NCBI GenBank assembly: GCA_030435675.1
Contig: JAUCMV010000018.1
Location: 1-55,000 of the forward strand
DNA length: 55,000 nucleotides
Reading direction: 5' to 3'
Source of the DNA: Steinernema hermaphroditum
Taxonomy: Eukaryota; Nematoda; Chromadorea; Rhabditida; Steinernematidae
In this document: positions 9,201 through 23,826 of the stretch, one piece after another
How positions within the stretch are numbered: the first letter of the stretch is position 1
Layout: each line of letters starts with the position of its first letter
Made by a program: the position numbers and the translations under genes
The notes under the pieces: model-generated
The model's database searches: none
What the model saw: the letters and a program-made list of their open reading frames with translations, nothing else
What the model was told of the DNA's origin: nothing

Positions 9201-12200
9201 AGAGTAGGCGCGTTCGATCAGGCTCGTGCAGTTCTACAAGATCCAATCATAAAAATGCTATGGTACTTTGGAGCAGGAGGGTCAGATGCAGAGCTCTTTG
9301 TATGAACAAGGGCCCTATCTGTCTCGAATTGAAAGTTTTGCAGGAAACTAAGATAGTCCACAGTAAATCCAACGAGAGTAGGCGCGTTCGATCAGGCTCG
9401 TGCAGTTCTACAAGATCCAATCATAAAAATGCTATGGTACTTTGGAGCAGGAGGGTCAGATGCAGAGCTCTTTGAGTGAACAAGGGCCCTAGCTGTCTCG
9501 AATTGAAAGTTTTGCAGGAAACTAAGATAGTCCACAGTAAATCCAACGAGAGTAGGCGCGTTCGATCAGGCTCGTGCAGTTCTACAAGATCCAATCATAA
9601 AAATGCTATGGTACTTTGGAGCAGGAGGGTCAGATGCAGAACTCTTTGTATGAACAAGGGCCCTATCTGTCTCGAATTGAAAGTTTTGCAGGAAACTAAG
9701 ATAGTCCACAGTAAATCCAACGAGAATAGGCGCGTTCGATCAGGCTCGTGCAGTTCTACAAGATCCAATCATAAAAATGCTATGGTACTTTGGAGCAGGA
9801 GGGTCAGATGCAGAACTCTTTGTGTGAACAAGGGCCCTATCTGTCTCGAATTGAAAGTTTTGCAGGAAACTAAGATAGTCCACAGTAAATCCAACGAGAG
9901 TAGGCGCGTTCGATCAGGCTCGTGCAGTTCTACAAGATCCAATCATAAAAATGCTATGGTACTTTGGAGCAGGAGGGTCAGATGCAGAACTCTTTGTATG
10001 AACAAGGCCCTATCTGTCTCGAATTGAAAGTTTTGCAGGAAACTAAGATAGTCCACAGTAAATCCAACGAGAGTAGGCGCGTTCGATCAGGCTCGTGCAG
10101 TTCTACAAGATCCAATCATAAAAATGCTATGGTACTTTGGAGCAGGAGGGTCAGATGCAGAACTCTTTGTATGAACAAGGCCCTATCTGTCTCGAATTGA
10201 AAGTTTTGCAGGAAACTAAGATAGTCCACAGTAAATCCAACGAGAGTAGGCGCGTTCGATCAGGCTCGTGCAGTTCTACAAGATCCAATCATAAAAATGC
10301 TATGGTACTTTGGAGCAGGAGGGTCAGATGCAGAGCTCTTGGTGTGAGCAAGGGCCCTAGCTGTCTCGAATTGAAAGTTTTGCAGGAAACTAAGATAGTC
10401 CACAGTAAATCCAACGAGAGTAGGCGCGTTCGATCAGGCTCGTGCAGTTCTACAAGATCCAATCATAAAAATGCTATGGTACTTTGGAGCAGGAGGGTCA
10501 GATGCAGAACTCTTTGTATGAACAAGGGCCCTATCTGTCTCGAATTGAAAGTTTTGCAGGAAACTAAGATAGTCCACAGTAAATCCAACGAGAATAGGCG
10601 CGTTCGATCAGGCTCGTGCAGTTCTACAAGATCCAATCATAAAAATGCTATGGTACTTTGGAGCAGGAGGGTCAGATGCAGAACTCTTTGTATGAACAAG
10701 GCCCTATCTGTCTCGAATTGAAAGTTTTGCAGGAAACTAAGATAGTCCACAGTAAATCCAACGAGAGTAGGCGCGTTCGATCAGGCTCGTGCAGTTCTAC
10801 AAGATCCAGTCATAAAAATGCTATGGTACTTTGGAGCAGGAGGGTCAGATGCAGAGCTCTTGGTGTGAGCAAGGGCCCTGCTGTCTCGAATTGAAAGTTT
10901 TGCAGGAAACTAAGATAGTCCACAGTAAATCCAACGGGAATAGGCGCGTTCGATCAGGCTCGTGCAGTTCTACAAGATCCAATCATAAAAATGCTATGGT
11001 ACTTTGGAGCAGGAGGGTCAGATGCAGAGCTCTTTGAGTGAACAAGGGCCCTATCTGTCTCGAATTGAAAGTTTTGCAGGAAACTAAGATAGTCCACAGT
11101 AAATCCAACGAGAGTAGGCGCGTTCGATCAGGCTCGTGCAGTTCTACAAGATACAATCATAAAAATGCTATGGTACTTTGGAGCAGGAGGGTCAGATGCA
11201 GAACTCTTTGTATGAACAAGGGCCCTATCTGTCTCGAATTGAAAGTTTTGCAGGAAACTAAGATAGTCCACAGTAAATCCAACGAGAGTAGGCGCGTTCG
11301 ATCAGGCTCGTGCAGTTCTACAAGATCCAATCATAAAAATGCTATGGTACTTTGGAGCAGGAGGGTCAGATGCAGAGCTCTTTGTGTGAACAAGGGCCCT
11401 AGCTGTCTCGAATTGAAAGTTTTGCAGGAAACTAAGATAGTCCACAGTAAATCCCAACGAGAATAGGCGCGTTCGATCAGGCTCGTGCAGTTCTACAAGA
11501 TCCAATCATAAAAATGCTATGGTACTTTGGAGCAGGAGGGTCAGATGCAGAGCTCTTTGTGTGAACAAGGGCCCTATCTGTCTCGAATTGAAAGTTTTGC
11601 AGGAAACTAAGATAGTCCACAGTAAATCCAACGAGAGTAGGCGCGTTCGATCAGGCTCGTGCAGTTCTACAAGATCCAGTCATAAAAATGCTATGGTACT
11701 TTGGAGCAGGAGGGTCAGATGCAGAGCTCTTTGTATGAACAAGGGCCCTATCTGTCTCGAATTGAAAGTTTTGCAGGAAACTAAGATAGTCCACAGTAAA
11801 TCCAACGAGAGTAGGCGCGTTCGATCAGGCTCGTGCAGTTCTACAAGATCCAGTCATAAAAATGCTATGGTACTTTGGAGCAGGAGGGTCAGATGCAGAG
11901 CTCTTGGTGTGAGCAAGGGCCCTAGCTGTCTCGAATTGAAAGTTTTGCAGGAAACTAAGATAGTCCACAGTAAATCCAACGGGAATAGGCGCGTTCGATC
12001 AGGCTCGTGCAGTTCTACAAGATCCAATCATAAAAATGCTATGGTACTTTGGAGCAGGAGGGTCAGATGCAGAACTCTTTGTATGAACAAGGCCCTATCT
12101 GTCTCGAATTGAAAGTTTTGCAGGAAACTAAGATAGTCCACAGTAAATCCAACGAGAGTAGGCGCGTTCGATCAGGCTCGTGCAGTTCTACAAGATCCAG

Positions 12201-15200
12201 TCATAAAAATGCTATGGTACTTTGGAGCAGGAGGGTCAGATGCAGAACTCTTTGTATGAACAAGGCCCTATCTGTCTCGAATTGAAAGTTTTGCAGGAAA
12301 CTAAGATAGTCCACAGTAAATCCAACGAGAGTAGGCGCGTTCGATCAGGCTCGTGCAGTTCTACAAGATCCAATCATAAAAATGCTATGGTACTTTGGAG
12401 CAGGAGGGTCAGATGCAGAGCTCTTGGTGTGAGCAAGGGCCCTGCTGTCTCGAATTGAAAGTTTTGCAGGAAACTAAGATAGTCCACAGTAATTCCAACG
12501 GGAATAGGCGCGTTCGATCAGGCTCGTGCAGTTCTACAAGATCCAATCATAAAAATGCTATGGTACTTTGGAGCAGGAGGGTCAGATGCAGAGCTCTTTG
12601 TGTGAACAAGGGCCCTATCTGTCTCGAATTGAAAGTTTTGCAGGAAACTAAGATAGTCCACAGTAAATCCAACGAGAGTAGGCGCGTTCGATCAGGCTCG
12701 TGCAGTTCTACAAGATCCAGTCATAAAAATGCTATGGTACTTTGGAGCAGGAGGGTCAGATGCAGAGCTCTTGGTGTGAGCAAGGGCCCTAGCTGTCTCG
12801 AATTGAAAGTTTTGCAGGAAACTAAGATAGTCCACAGTAAATCCAACGAGAGTAGGCGCGTTCGATCAGGCTCGTGCAGTTCTACAAGATCCAATCATAA
12901 AAATGCTATGGTACTTTGGAGCAGGAGGGTCAGATGCAGAACTCTTTGTATGAACAAGGCCCTATCTGTCTCGAATTGAAAGTTTTGCAGGAAACTAAGA
13001 TAGTCCACAGTAAATCCAACGAGAGTAGGCGCGTTCGATCAGGCTCGTGCAGTTCTACAAGATCCAATCATAAAAATGCTATGGTACTTTGGAGCAGGAG
13101 GGTCAGATGCAGAACTCTTTGTATGAACAAGGGCCCTATCTGTCTCGAATTGAAAGTTTTGCAGGAAACTAAGATAGTCCACAGTAAATCCAACGAGAGT
13201 AGGCGCGTTCGATCAGGCTCGTGCAGTTCTACAAGATCCAATCATAAAAATGCTATGGTACTTTGGAGCAGGAGGGTCAGATGCAGAGCTCTTGGTGTGA
13301 GCAAGGGCCCTGCTGTCTCGAATTGAAAGTTTTGCAGGAAACTAAGATAGTCCACAGTAATCCCAACGGGAATAGGCGCGTTCGATCAGGCTCGTGCAGT
13401 TCTACAAGATCCAATCATAAAAATGATATGGTACTTTGGAGCAGGAGGGTCAGATGCAGAGCTCTTGGTGTGAGCAAGGGCCCTGCTGTCTCGAATTGAA
13501 AGTTTTGCAGGAAACTAAGATAGTCCACAGTAAATCCAACGAGAGTAGGCGCGTTCGATCAGGCTCGTGCAGTTCTACAAGATCCAATCATAAAAATGCT
13601 ATGGTACTTTGGAGCAGGAGGGTCAGATGCAGAGCTCTTGGTGTGAGCAAGGGCCCTGCTGTCTCGAATTGAAAGTTTTGCAGGAAACTAAGATAGTCCA
13701 CAGTAAATCCAACGAGAGTAGGCGCGTTCGATCAGGCTCGTGCAGTTCTACAAGATACAATCATAAAAATGCTATGGTACTTTGGAGCAGGAGGGTCAGA
13801 TGCAGAACTCTTTGTATGAACAAGGGCCCTATCTGTCTCGAATTGAAAGTTTTGCAGGAAACTAAGATAGTCCACAGTAAATCCAACGAGAGTAGGCGCG
13901 TTCGATCAGGCTCGTGCAGTTCTACAAGATCCAATCATAAAAATGCTATGGTACTTTGGAGCAGGAGGGTCAGATGCAGAGCTCTTGGTGTGAACAAGGG
14001 CCCTAGCTGTCTCGAATTGAAAGTTTTGCAGGAAACTAAGATAGTCCACAGTAAATCCAACGAGAGTAGGCGCGTTCGATCAGGCTCGTGCAGTTCTACA
14101 AGATCCAATCATAAAAATGCTATGGTACTTTGGAGCAGGAGGGTCAGATGCAGAACTCTTTGTATGAACAAGGGCCCTATCTGTCTCGAATTGAAAGTTT
14201 TGCAGGAAACTAAGATAGTCCACAGTAAATCCAACGAGAATAGGCGCGTTCGATCAGGCTCGTGCAGTTCTACAAGATCCAATCATAAAAATGCTATGGT
14301 ACTTTGGAGCAGGAGGGTCAGATGCAGAACTCTTTGTATGAACAAGGGCCCTATCTGTCTCGAATTGAAAGTTTTGCAGGAAACTAAGATAGTCCACAGT
14401 AAATCCAACGAGAGTAGGCGCGTTCGATCAGGCTCGTGCAGTTCTACAAGATCCAATCATAAAAATGCTATGGTACTTTGGAGCAGGAGGGTCAGATGCA
14501 GAACTCTTTGTATGAACAAGGCCCTATCTGTCTCGAATTGAAAGTTTTGCAGGAAACTAAGATAGTCCACAGTAAATCCAACGAGAGTAGGCGCGTTCGA
14601 TCAGGCTCGTGCAGTTCTACAAGATAGAATCATAAAAATGCTATGGTACTTTGGAGCAGGAGGGTCAGATGCAGAGCTCTTTGTATGAACAAGGCCCTAG
14701 CTGTCTCGAATTGAAAGTTTTGCAGGAAACTAAGATAGTCCACAGTAAATCCAACGAGAGTAGGCGCGTTCGATCAGGCTCGTGCAGTTCTACAAGATCC
14801 AATCATAAAAATGCTATGGTACTTTGGAGCAGGAGGGTCAGATGCAGAGCTCTTTGTGTGAACAAGGGCCCTAGCTGTCTCGAATTGAAAGTTTTGCAGG
14901 AAACTAAGATAGTCCACAGTAAATCCAACGAGAGTAGGCGCGTTCGATCAGGCTCGTGCAGTTCTACAAGATCCAATCATAAAAATGCTATGGTACTTTG
15001 GAGCAGGAGGGTCAGATGCAGAACTCTTTGTATGAACAAGGCCCTATCTGTCTCGAATTGAAAGTTTTGCAGGAAACTAAGATAGTCCACAGTAAATCCA
15101 ACGAGAGTAGGCGCGTTCGATCAGGCTCGTGCAGTTCTACAAGATCCAATCATAAAAATGCTATGGTACTTTGGAGCAGGAGGGTCAGATGCAGAACTCT

Positions 15201-18200
15201 TTGTATGAACAAGGCCCTATCTGTCTCGAATTGAAAGTTTTGCAGGAAACTAAGATAGTCCACAGTAAATCCAACGAGAGTAGGCGCGTTCGATCAGGCT
15301 CGTGCAGTTCTACAAGATCCAATCATAAAAATGCTATGGTACTTTGGAGCAGGAGGGTCAGATGCAGAGCTCTTGGTGTGAGCAAGGGCCCTGCTGTCTC
15401 GAATTGAAAGTTTTGCAGGAAACTAAGATAGTCCACAGTAAATCCAACGAGAGTAGGCGCGTTCGATCAGGCTCGTGCAGTTCTACAAGATCCAATCATA
15501 AAAATGCTATGGTACTTTGGAGCAGGAGGGTCAGATGCAGAACTCTTTGTATGAACAAGGGCCCTATCTGTCTCGAATTGAAAGTTTTGCAGGAAACTAA
15601 GATAGTCCACAGTAAATCCAACGAGAGTAGGCGCGTTCGATCAGGCTCGTGCAGTTCTACAAGATCCAATCATAAAAATGCTATGGTACTTTGGAGCAGG
15701 AGGGTCAGATGCAGAGCTCTTTGTGTGAACAAGGGCCCTATCTGTCTCGAATTGAAAGTTTTGCAGGAAACTAAGATAGTCCACAGTAAACCCAACGAGA
15801 ATAGGCGCGTTCGATCAGGCTCGTGCAGTTCTACAAGATCCAATCATAAAAATGCTATGGTACTTTGGAGCAGGAGGGTCAGATGCAGAACTCTTTGTAT
15901 GAACAAGGCCCTATCTGTCTCGAATTGAAAGTTTTGCAGGAAACTAAGATAGTCCACAGTAAATCCAACGAGAGTAGGCGCGTTCGATCAGGCTCGTGCA
16001 GTTCTACAAGATCCATTCATAAAAATGCTATGGTACTTTGGAGCAGGAGGGTCAGATGCAGAGCTCTTGGTGTGAGCAAGGGCCCTGCTGTCTCGAATTG
16101 AAAGTTTTGCAGGAAACTAAGATAGTCCACAGTAATTCCAACGAGATTAGGCGCGTTCGATCAGGCTCGTGCAGTTCTACAAGATCCAATCATAAAAATG
16201 CTATGGTACTTTGGAGCAGGAGGGTCAGATGCAGAACTCTTTGTATGAACAAGGCCCTATCTGTCTCGAATTGAAAGTTTTGCAGGAAACTAAGATAGTC
16301 CACAGTAAATCCAACGAGAGTAGGCGCGTTCGATCAGGCTCGTGCAGTTCTACAAGATCCAATCATAAAAATGCTATGGTACTTTGGAGCAGGAGGGTCA
16401 GATGCAGAGCTCTTGGTGTGAGCAAGGGCCCAGCTGTCTCGAATTGAAAGTTTTGCAGGAAACTAAGATAGTCCACAGTAAATCCAACGAGAGTAGGCGC
16501 GTTCGATCAGGCTCGTGCAGTTCTACAAGATCCAATCATAAAAATGCTATGGTACTTTGGAGCAGGAGGGTCAGATGCAGAGCTCTTTGTGTGAGCAAGG
16601 GCCCTAGCTGTCTCGAATTGAAAGTTTTGCAGGAAACTAAGATAGTCCACAGTAATCCCAACGAGAGTAGGCGCGTTCGATCAGGCTCGTGCAGTTCTAC
16701 AAGATACAATCATAAAAATGCTATGGTACTTTGGAGCAGGAGGGTCAGATGCAGAACTCTTTGTATGAACAAGGCCCTATCTGTCTCGAATTGAAAGTTT
16801 TGCAGGAAACTAAGATAGTCCACAGTAAATCCAACGAGAGTAGGCGCGTTCGATCAGGCTCGTGCAGTTCTACAAGATCCAATCATAAAAATGCTATGGT
16901 ACTTTGGAGCAGGAGGGTCAGATGCAGAGCTCTTTGTATGAGCAAGGGCCCTAGCTGTCTCGAATTGAAAGTTTTGCAGGAAACTAAGATAGTCCACAGT
17001 AAATCCAACGAGAGTAGGCGCGTTCGATCAGGCTCGTGCAGTTCTACAAGATCCAATCATAAAAATGCTATGGTACTTTGGAGCAGGAGGGTCAGATGCA
17101 GAGCTCTTGGTGTGAGCAAGGGCCCTGCTGTCTCGAATTGAAAGTTTTGCAGGAAACTAAGATAGTCCACAGTAAATCCAACGAGAGTAGGCGCGTTCGA
17201 TCAGGCTCGTGCAGTTCTACAAGATCCAATCATAAAAATGCTATGGTACTTTGGAGCAGGAGGGTCAGATGCAGAACTCTTTGTATGAACAAGGGCCCTA
17301 TCTGTCTCGAATTGAAAGTTTTGCAGGAAACTAAGATAGTCCACAGTAAATCCAACGAGAGTAGGCGCGTTCGATCAGGCTCGTGCAGTTCTACAAGATC
17401 CAATCATAAAAATGCTATGGTACTTTGGAGCAGGAGGGTCAGATGCAGAACTCTTTGTATGAACAAGGCCCTATCTGTCTCGAATTGAAAGTTTTGCAGG
17501 AAACTAAGATAGTCCACAGTAAATCCAACGAGAGTAGGCGCGTTCGATCAGGCTCGTGCAGTTCTACAAGATCCAATAATAAAAATGCTATGGTACTTTG
17601 GAGCAGGAGGGTCAGATGCAGAGCTCTTGGTGTGAGCAAGGGCCCTGCTGTCTCGAATTGAAAGTTTTGCAGGAAACTAAGATAGTCCACAGTAAACCCA
17701 ACGAGAGTAGGCGCGTTCGATCAGGCTCGTGCAGTTCTACAAGATCCAATCATAAAAATGCTATGGTACTTTGGAGCAGGAGGGTCAGATGCAGAACTCT
17801 TTGTATGAACAAGGCCCTATCTGTCTCGAATTGAAAGTTTTGCAGGAAACTAAGATAGTCCACAGTAAATCCAACGAGAGTAGGCGCGTTCGATCAGGCT
17901 CGTGCAGTTCTACAAGATCCAATCATAAAAATGCTATGGTACTTTGGAGCAGGAGGGTCAGATGCAGAACTCTTTGTATGAACAAGGGCCCTATCTGTCT
18001 CGAATTGAAAGTTTTGCAGGAAACTAAGATAGTCCACAGTAAATCCAACGAGAGTAGGCGCGTTCGATCAGGCTCGTGCAGTTCTACAAGATCCATTCAT
18101 AAAAATGCTATGGTACTTTGGAGCAGGAGGGTCAGATGCAGAACTCTTTGTATGAGCAAGGGCCCTAGCTGTCTCGAATTGAAAGTTTTGCAGGAAACTA

Positions 18201-18710
18201 AGATAGTCCACAGTAAATCCAACGAGAGTAGGCGCGTTCGATCAGGCTCGTGCAGTTCTACAAGATCCAATCATAAAAATGCTATGGTACTTTGGAGCAG
18301 GAGGGTCAGATGCAGAACTCTTTGTATGAGCAAGGGCCCTGCTGTCTCGAATTGAAAGTTTTGCAGGAAACTAAGATAGTCCACAGTAAATCCAACGAGA
18401 ATAGGCGCGTTCGATCAGGCTCGTGCAGTTCTACAAGATCCAATCATAAAAATGCTATGGTACTTTGGAGCAGGAGGGTCAGATGCAGAACTCTTTGTAT
18501 GAGCAAGGGCCCTGCTGTCTCGAATTGAAAGTTTTGCAGGAAACTAAGATAGTCCACAGTAAATCCAACGAGAATAGGCGCGTTCGATCAGGCTCGTGCA
18601 GTTCTACAAGATCCAATCATAAAAATGCTATGGTACTTTGGAGCAGGAGGGTCAGATGCAGAACTCTTTGTATGAACAAGGCCCTAGCTGTCTCGAATTG
18701 AAAGTTTTGC

Positions 18711-18723
18711 AGGAAACAACTAA
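18711..18723 (+). other. Three-base AAC duplication
   Basis: GGAAACAACTAAG replaces GGAAACTAAG, a tandem duplication of AAC. It is among the largest single insertions seen in the array. It keeps the frame, which is incidental. Confidence 0.8.
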
Positions 18724-19170
18724 GATAGTCCACAGTAAACCCAACGGGAGTAGGCGCGTTCGATCAGGCTCGTGCAGTTCTACAAGATCCAATCATAAAA
18801 ATGCTATGGTACTTTGGAGCAGGAGGGTCAGATGCAGAGCTCTTGGTGTGAGCAAGGGCCCAGCTGTCTCGAATTGAAAGTTTTGCAGGAAACTAAGATA
18901 GTCCACAGTAAATCCAACGAGAGTAGGCGCGTTCGATCAGGCTCGTGCAGTTCTACAAGATCCAATCATAAAAATGCTATGGTACTTTGGAGCAGGAGGG
19001 TCAGATGCAGAGCTCTTTGTATGAACAAGGGCCCTATCTGTCTCGAATTGAAAGTTTTGCAGGAAACTAAGATAGTCCACAGTAAATCCAACGAGAGTAG
19101 GCGCGTTCGATCAGGCTCGTGCAGTTCTACAAGATCCAATCATAAAAATGCTATGGTACTTTGGAGCAGG

Positions 19171-19180
19171 AGGGGTCAGA
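19171..19180 (+). other. One-base G-run expansion
   Basis: AGGGGTCAG replaces AGGGTCAG. It is found once and fits slippage or a homopolymer sequencing error. The same unit has the short AAGGCCC form downstream, so its total length is back to 174. Confidence 0.7.
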
Positions 19181-22100
19181 TGCAGAACTCTTTGTATGAA
19201 CAAGGCCCTAACTGTCTCGAATTGAAAGTTTTGCAGGAAACTAAGATAGTCCACAGTAAATCCAACGAGAGTAGGCGCGTTCGATCAGGCTCGTGCAGTT
19301 CTACAAGATCCATTCATAAAAATGCTATGGTACTTTGGAGCAGGAGGGTCAGATGCAGAACTCTTTGTATGAGCAAGGGCCCTGCTGTCTCGAATTGAAA
19401 GTTTTGCAGGAAACTAAGATAGTCCACAGTAAACCCAACGGGAATAGGCGCGTTCGATCAGGCTCGTGCAGTTCTACAAGATCCAATCATAAAAATGCTA
19501 TGGTACTTTGGAGCAGGAGGGTCAGATGCAGAACTCTTTGTATGAACAAGGCCCTATCTGTCTCGAATTGAAAGTTTTGCAGGAAACTAAGATAGTCCAC
19601 AGTAAATCCAACGAGAGTAGGCGCGTTCGATCAGGCTCGTGCAGTTCTACAAGATCCAATCATAAAAATGCTATGGTACTTTGGAGCAGGAGGGTCAGAT
19701 GCAGAGCTCTTGGTGTGAACAAGGGCCCTAGCTGTCTCGAATTGAAAGTTTTGCAGGAAACTAAGATAGTCCACAGTAAATCCAACGAGAATAGGCGCGT
19801 TCGATCAGGCTCGTGCAGTTCTACAAGATAGAATCATAAAAATGCTATGGTACTTTGGAGCAGGAGGGTCAGATGCAGAACTCTTTGTATGAACAAGGCC
19901 CTATCTGTCTCGAATTGAAAGTTTTGCAGGAAACTAAGATAGTCCACAGTAAATCCAACGAGAGTAGGCGCGTTCGATCAGGCTCGTGCAGTTCTACAAG
20001 ATCCAATCATAAAAATGCTATGGTACTTTGGAGCAGGAGGGTCAGATGCAGAGCTCTTGGTGTGAGCAAGGGCCCTGCTGTCTCGAATTGAAAGTTTTGC
20101 AGGAAACTAAGATAGTCCACAGTAAATCCAACGAGAGTAGGCGCGTTCGATCAGGCTCGTGCAGTTCTACAAGATCCAATCATAAAAATGCTATGGTACT
20201 TTGGAGCAGGAGGGTCAGATGCAGAGCTCTTTGTATGAACAAGGGCCCTAGCTGTCTCGAATTGAAAGTTTTGCAGGAAACTAAGATAGTCCACAGTAAA
20301 TCCAACGAGAGTAGGCGCGTTCGATCAGGCTCGTGCAGTTCTACAAGATCCAATCATAAAAATGCTATGGTACTTTGGAGCAGGAGGGTCAGATGCAGAA
20401 CTCTTTGTATGAACAAGGCCCTATCTGTCTCGAATTGAAAGTTTTGCAGGAAACTAAGATAGTCCACAGTAAATCCAACGAGAGTAGGCGCGTTCGATCA
20501 GGCTCGTGCAGTTCTACAAGATCCAATCATAAAAATGCTATGGTACTTTGGAGCAGGAGGGTCAGATGCAGAACTCTTTGTATGAACAAGGGCCCTAGCT
20601 GTCTCGAATTGAAAGTTTTGCAGGAAACTAAGATAGTCCACAGTAAATCCAACGAGAGTAGGCGCGTTCGATCAGGCTCGTGCAGTTCTACAAGATCCAA
20701 TCATAAAAATGCTATGGTACTTTGGAGCAGGAGGGTCAGATGCAGAGCTCTTTGTATGAGCAAGGGCCCTGCTGTCTCGAATTGAAAGTTTTGCAGGAAA
20801 CTAAGATAGTCCACAGTAAATCCAACGAGAGTAGGCGCGTTCGATCAGGCTCGTGCAGTTCTACAAGATCCAATCATAAAAATGCTATGGTACTTTGGAG
20901 CAGGAGGGTCAGATGCAGAGCTCTTTGTATGAACAAGGGCCCTATCTGTCTCGAATTGAAAGTTTTGCAGGAAACTAAGATAGTCCACAGTAAATCCAAC
21001 GAGAGTAGGCGCGTTCGATCAGGCTCGTGCAGTTCTACAAGATCCAATCATAAAAATGCTATGGTACTTTGGAGCAGGAGGGTCAGATGCAGAGCTCTTT
21101 GTATGAACAAGGGCCCTATCTGTCTCGAATTGAAAGTTTTGCAGGAAACTAAGATAGTCCACAGTAAATCCAACGAGAGTAGGCGCGTTCGATCAGGCTC
21201 GTGCAGTTCTACAAGATCCAATCATAAAAATGCTATGGTACTTTGGAGCAGGAGGGTCAGATGCAGAACTCTTTGTATGAACAAGGCCCTAGCTGTCTCG
21301 AATTGAAAGTTTTGCAGGAAACTAAGATAGTCCACAGTAAATCCAACGAGAGTAGGCGCGTTCGATCAGGCTCGTGCAGTTCTACAAGATCCATTCATAA
21401 AAATGCTATGGTACTTTGGAGCAGGAGGGTCAGATGCAGAGCTCTTTGTGTGAACAAGGGCCCTATCTGTCTCGAATTGAAAGTTTTGCAGGAAACTAAG
21501 ATAGTCCACAGTAATCCCAACGGGAATAGGCGCGTTCGATCAGGCTCGTGCAGTTCTACAAGATACAATCATAAAAATGCTATGGTACTTTGGAGCAGGA
21601 GGGTCAGATGCAGAACTCTTTGTATGAACAAGGCCCTATCTGTCTCGAATTGAAAGTTTTGCAGGAAACTAAGATAGTCCACAGTAAATCCAACGAGAGT
21701 AGGCGCGTTCGATCAGGCTCGTGCAGTTCTACAAGATCCAATCATAAAAATGCTATGGTACTTTGGAGCAGGAGGGTCAGATGCAGAGCTCTTGGTGTGA
21801 GCAAGGGCCCTGCTGTCTCGAATTGAAAGTTTTGCAGGAAACTAAGATAGTCCACAGTAAATCCAACGAGAGTAGGCGCGTTCGATCAGGCTCGTGCAGT
21901 TCTACAAGATAGAATCATAAAAATGCTATGGTACTTTGGAGCAGGAGGGTCAGATGCAGAACTCTTTGTATGAACAAGGCCCTATCTGTCTCGAATTGAA
22001 AGTTTTGCAGGAAACTAAGATAGTCCACAGTAAATCCAACGAGAGTAGGCGCGTTCGATCAGGCTCGTGCAGTTCTACAAGATCCAATCATAAAAATGCT

Positions 22101-23813
22101 ATGGTACTTTGGAGCAGGAGGGTCAGATGCAGAACTCTTTGTATGAACAAGGCCCTATCTGTCTCGAATTGAAAGTTTTGCAGGAAACTAAGATAGTCCA
22201 CAGTAAATCCAACGAGAGTAGGCGCGTTCGATCAGGCTCGTGCAGTTCTACAAGATCCAATCATAAAAATGCTATGGTACTTTGGAGCAGGAGGGTCAGA
22301 TGCAGAGCTCTTTGTATGAACAAGGGCCCTATCTGTCTCGAATTGAAAGTTTTGCAGGAAACTAAGATAGTCCACAGTAAATCCAACGAGAGTAGGCGCG
22401 TTCGATCAGGCTCGTGCAGTTCTACAAGATCCAATCATAAAAATGCTATGGTACTTTGGAGCAGGAGGGTCAGATGCAGAGCTCTTGGTGTGAACAAGGG
22501 CCCTGCTGTCTCGAATTGAAAGTTTTGCAGGAAACTAAGATAGTCCACAGTAAATCCAACGAGAGTAGGCGCGTTCGATCAGGCTCGTGCAGTTCTACAA
22601 GATCCAATCATAAAAATGCTATGGTACTTTGGAGCAGGAGGGTCAGATGCAGAACTCTTTGTATGAACAAGGGCCCTAGCTGTCTCGAATTGAAAGTTTT
22701 GCAGGAAACTAAGATAGTCCACAGTAAATCCAACGAGAGTAGGCGCGTTCGATCAGGCTCGTGCAGTTCTACAAGATCCAATCATAAAAATGCTATGGTA
22801 CTTTGGAGCAGGAGGGTCAGATGCAGAACTCTTTGTATGAACAAGGCCCTATCTGTCTCGAATTGAAAGTTTTGCAGGAAACTAAGATAGTCCACAGTAA
22901 ATCCAACGAGAGTAGGCGCGTTCGATCAGGCTCGTGCAGTTCTACAAGATCCAATCATAAAAATGCTATGGTACTTTGGAGCAGGAGGGTCAGATGCAGA
23001 ACTCTTTGTATGAACAAGGCCCTATCTGTCTCGAATTGAAAGTTTTGCAGGAAACTAAGATAGTCCACAGTAAATCCAACGAGAGTAGGCGCGTTCGATC
23101 AGGCTCGTGCAGTTCTACAAGATCCAATCATAAAAATGCTATGGTACTTTGGAGCAGGAGGGTCAGATGCAGAGCTCTTGGTGTGAGCAAGGGCCCTGCT
23201 GTCTCGAATTGAAAGTTTTGCAGGAAACTAAGATAGTCCACAGTAAATCCAACGAGAGTAGGCGCGTTCGATCAGGCTCGTGCAGTTCTACAAGATCCAT
23301 TCATAAAAATGCTATGGTACTTTGGAGCAGGAGGGTCAGATGCAGAACTCTTTGTGTGAACAAGGGCCCTAGCTGTCTCGAATTGAAAGTTTTGCAGGAA
23401 ACTAAGATAGTCCACAGTAAATCCAACGAGAGTAGGCGCGTTCGATCAGGCTCGTGCAGTTCTACAAGATCCAATCATAAAAATGCTATGGTACTTTGGA
23501 GCAGGAGGGTCAGATGCAGAACTCTTTGTATGAACAAGGCCCTATCTGTCTCGAATTGAAAGTTTTGCAGGAAACTAAGATAGTCCACAGTAAATCCAAC
23601 GAGAGTAGGCGCGTTCGATCAGGCTCGTGCAGTTCTACAAGATCCAATCATAAAAATGCTATGGTACTTTGGAGCAGGAGGGTCAGATGCAGAGCTCTTG
23701 GTGTGAGCAAGGGCCCTGCTGTCTCGAATTGAAAGTTTTGCAGGAAACTAAGATAGTCCACAGTAAATCCAACGAGAGTAGGCGCGTTCGATCAGGCTCG
23801 TGCAGTTCTACAA

Positions 23814-23826
23814 GATCCATCATAAA
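23814..23826 (+). other. First-window deletion GATCCATCAT
   Basis: One base shorter than GATCCAATCAT or GATCCATTCAT, and explicable as a join between those two forms or as a simple deletion. It is the only copy of this form that I found. Confidence 0.65.

Larger units (their letters stand above)
16845..20835 (+). repeat. Zone holding a locally confined A/B recombinant subtype
   Basis: Six copies, near 16,940, 18,155, 18,328, 18,501, 19,374 and 20,755, combine TTTGTATG of type A with AGCAAGGGCCC of type B. The breakpoint is between m94 and m98. Three of them are consecutive (18.1-18.6 kb), showing that the recombinant was amplified after it formed. I found this combination nowhere else in the window. 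Other copies in the zone are ordinary A and B units. Confidence 0.75.
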
